In this document: positions 55,581-64,000 of the stretch, piece after piece
How positions within the stretch are numbered: position 1 is the stretch's first letter
Layout: every line of letters begins with the position of its first letter
From: Pterobdella sp. o SKG-2022
Taxonomy: Eukaryota; Annelida; Clitellata; Hirudinida; Piscicolidae
NCBI GenBank assembly: GCA_964035795.1
Contig: OZ038324.1
Span: 1,133,524 to 1,197,523 of the forward strand
Reading direction: 5' to 3'
DNA: 64,000 bases
Made by a program: the position numbers and the translations under genes
The notes under the pieces: generated by a model
Database searches by the model: none
What the model was told of the DNA's origin: nothing
The model's input: only the letters and a program-made list of their open reading frames with translations

Positions 55581-57631
55581 CATATTCTTGTGTAACTAAA
55601 TAATTCATCTCCTCTTCTTTATTACAGTACCTTCATTAACTTTCAAATTGATATAATCAGTTTGAAACGAGAGTTCCTGTCATCAGACATCAAATGAGTC
55701 TCTCAATCTTCATGCTTCCTCATTCTATCCCGTTTAGCACATTAGTTCACGGCGTCAGACATCGAATCTAAAGGCATCAGGTTCAACTCCAAACAGAACC
55801 GACAGCATAGTAACAGAACTAATTGGTGTGCAAGGTATGATAGTGCAAAAGAAGATGATGGCAAAAATGACAGATCCATACTCCACAAAGGAGCAAGCCC
55901 TTCACAACACTTATCCAGGTGGACCTGCCAATATTCAATATTACTGTCAGAGTTTGTGAGTTTTTTGGCATCAAAGATGATGCTAAAAATAGGCATTTCT
56001 TTCTGTTTTTGGTTTGTGTTTGGAGGGTTGGTGCGTGGGTGAATGGCTGATTTGACACCTCTTTTTGGGATCATCGTAAATTGAAACTCAAGAGAGGAAA
56101 TGGAAAGATTTCTATTCAGATCGACTCCTCTATCTTGTTCCCCACGTGACCTCACTCGACTGATGCTTGTTGTGGTTCGATGTGTTGCAAATATTTCCGA
56201 GATTTTTGCATAGTCTTTTATGTGGGTGGCATTATGGAATGAAGTCAGCAACTTTAAAAGCTATCAAACTTTTCAAATGAAGTCATTCACAAGCTTTCTC
56301 GTTCTTTTGAATTCCTATAAGCTTTTAGCTTTTTTTTATTTTCCAAATTTGAAAAAAGTTAAAATTTTTTCGTTCACAACATGGCATCTATGATAGATAG
56401 TTAGATATTTGGAGATCAAGCAAAACACTCCCACAAACGCCTTCTAAATTCACCCTCCCACTAACAGTCTGCAAAACTATCTTTTTAAACTTAACTTTCA
56501 TGAGATTCAAAAATCTTTCAGGTTTTCTTCAAGCGGATTCGAATAATTTAATTTGAATGCTTTATGAAAGTTTAATGAACATCCTCATGACAGCATTTTT
56601 TTCTTTATTGAATTAACATACAAAATAAAAAAAATTTCGAGTTGTTTGGTTATAACTGTATAAGCTTGTACGCTCGTTTCTATGACAGCCCAAACATCAT
56701 CATCATTGTGTGCACACAAGAAAGCCTTAGTGGCAATAATAAAATGTGATCAATGGTTGCATGGCATGAATTGATGAAAAATGAAAAATCTTTAAGTGGT
56801 CTTAAAAACAAATTTAAATATAATGAGAAATTTAAAAAAAAAATGGCGTCTATGAAATAAATAAATGGTCACTGCCAATGAGCAAATGTCAGTAAGATGG
56901 AACATGACGTTTTGACAGGCAAATCTTCTACTCTGGCCAATATGCATATCTGAACCATTATATATGGCACTAAATGTGAATATAAATATTTTAAACTTGA
57001 TATGGCCAATGGACGAGGTTCGACAAAATGTTTGAAGCAGCCTCAAGATGGTGCCACGGTCACTTGATAAAGAGACTTGGAAATTCTGAAAAGCATTGGC
57101 ACTTGTGAGATTTCATGGAGATATACATGATCGTACAGATCCTAAGCGAGTGCCTTATATAGACGTGGTGAGCGTGCACGTTGTGCATAAATGACGTTGT
57201 ACTCTTAAGACTGGCGACAAACCTCGGGTAAGTAGTTATAAAGGTATTTGGGCTAGAGTTGATTCTTGTGAACATTTAAGTTATGTTTTGAGATTCTTCG
57301 GATGGGTAGTTTAGGCAATATAAATTTTTATTTTGTTCTGCTTTTGAAAATAAATATTTGTTGGAAAGAAAATTAAATTTGAAGTTGATGACACGGATAA
57401 AGTCCTCAAACCCCGCTCTAAATTATCTCGGTAGTTCGTCATCAGTTTGAAAATTGCTTATAACAAGAACGAAATAACTCATTTTGCAACTTGAATCTTT
57501 AAATTTAAAAGCAAAATTGTGCACAACTTTGGTTAATCTTATCCAAAAGAGTGTATATGGTTGAATTGGTTTGAATGACAATCTGTGAGCACGGAACCTT
57601 CTCATTGAAAAGGGAATCTCACCATTGCAGC
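55581..57631. other. Intergenic region, no gene assigned
   Basis: A minus-strand frame of 169 codons (55742-56251) contains HNATHIKDYAKISEIFATHR and ends in a Leu/Cys-rich stretch. I recognise no family, see no clear splice sites, and leave it unannotated. The rest is AT-rich and presumably includes the cadherin promoter and 5' UTR. Confidence 0.4.

Positions 57632-64000
<6,369 letters not shown>

Noticed and set aside
55742..56251. 169-codon minus-strand ORF as a gene
   Set aside because: No recognised domain, no splice context, and ordinary length for a chance frame in 64 kb; not supported enough to annotate.

Overview
The window is animal nuclear DNA. Its genes are broken into many short exons with consensus GT/AG splice sites, and it is rich in long (AC)n, (ATC)n and (AAT)n arrays, tRNA-derived SINE copies and decayed LINE retrotransposons. 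Gene content (a tailless/TLX-type nuclear receptor, a neuron navigator with a CH domain, a classical-type cadherin, a possible Death/TIR adaptor), AT-rich introns and Asn-rich linkers fit a lophotrochozoan invertebrate, perhaps an annelid such as a leech. The species is inference, not read from the sequence.

Layout: 1-1769, no recognisable gene. 1770-5551 (+), an NR2E (tailless/TLX-like) nuclear receptor: DNA-binding domain in two exons, a long low-complexity hinge, and a ligand-binding domain interrupted by an acidic insert. 6278-30464 (-), most of a neuron navigator (NAV/unc-53/sickie) gene, convergent with the receptor. I can chain its CH domain, basic Ser/Asn-rich linkers, coiled coils, AAA ATPase and C-terminus through splice phases that agree at nearly every junction. 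Its 5' end is not securely found. 30465-36450 has no recognisable gene but holds a 420-bp (GT)n array and two minisatellites.

36896-39404 is an essentially uninterrupted (ATC)n array of about 2.5 kb. Directly beside it, 39500-42425 (-), is a degraded Jockey-like LINE whose 5' end still encodes an N-terminal 2A-like motif ending DVESNPGP. A second LINE of a different, RNase H-bearing type lies at 50690-55530 (+). Both are bordered on both sides by ATC/GAT arrays. Between them are a proline-rich minus-strand exon (44937-45303), a minus-strand gene with a Death-domain-like segment and a possible TIR segment (47130-49190), two SINE copies and an intact tRNA-Arg(TCG).

57632 to the window end (+) is the 5' part of a cadherin gene: signal peptide, Lys-rich N-terminal region, then five complete or near-complete cadherin repeats and the start of a sixth over sixteen exons. 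It runs off the right edge.

The three best-supported genes are of kinds known for neural patterning or axon and cell-contact biology in other animals. Nothing in the sequence shows that they are co-regulated. The most unusual items are the giant ATC array, the 2A-bearing LINE, the bracketing of both LINEs by ATC arrays, and the dinucleotide arrays pressed against NAV and cadherin splice sites.
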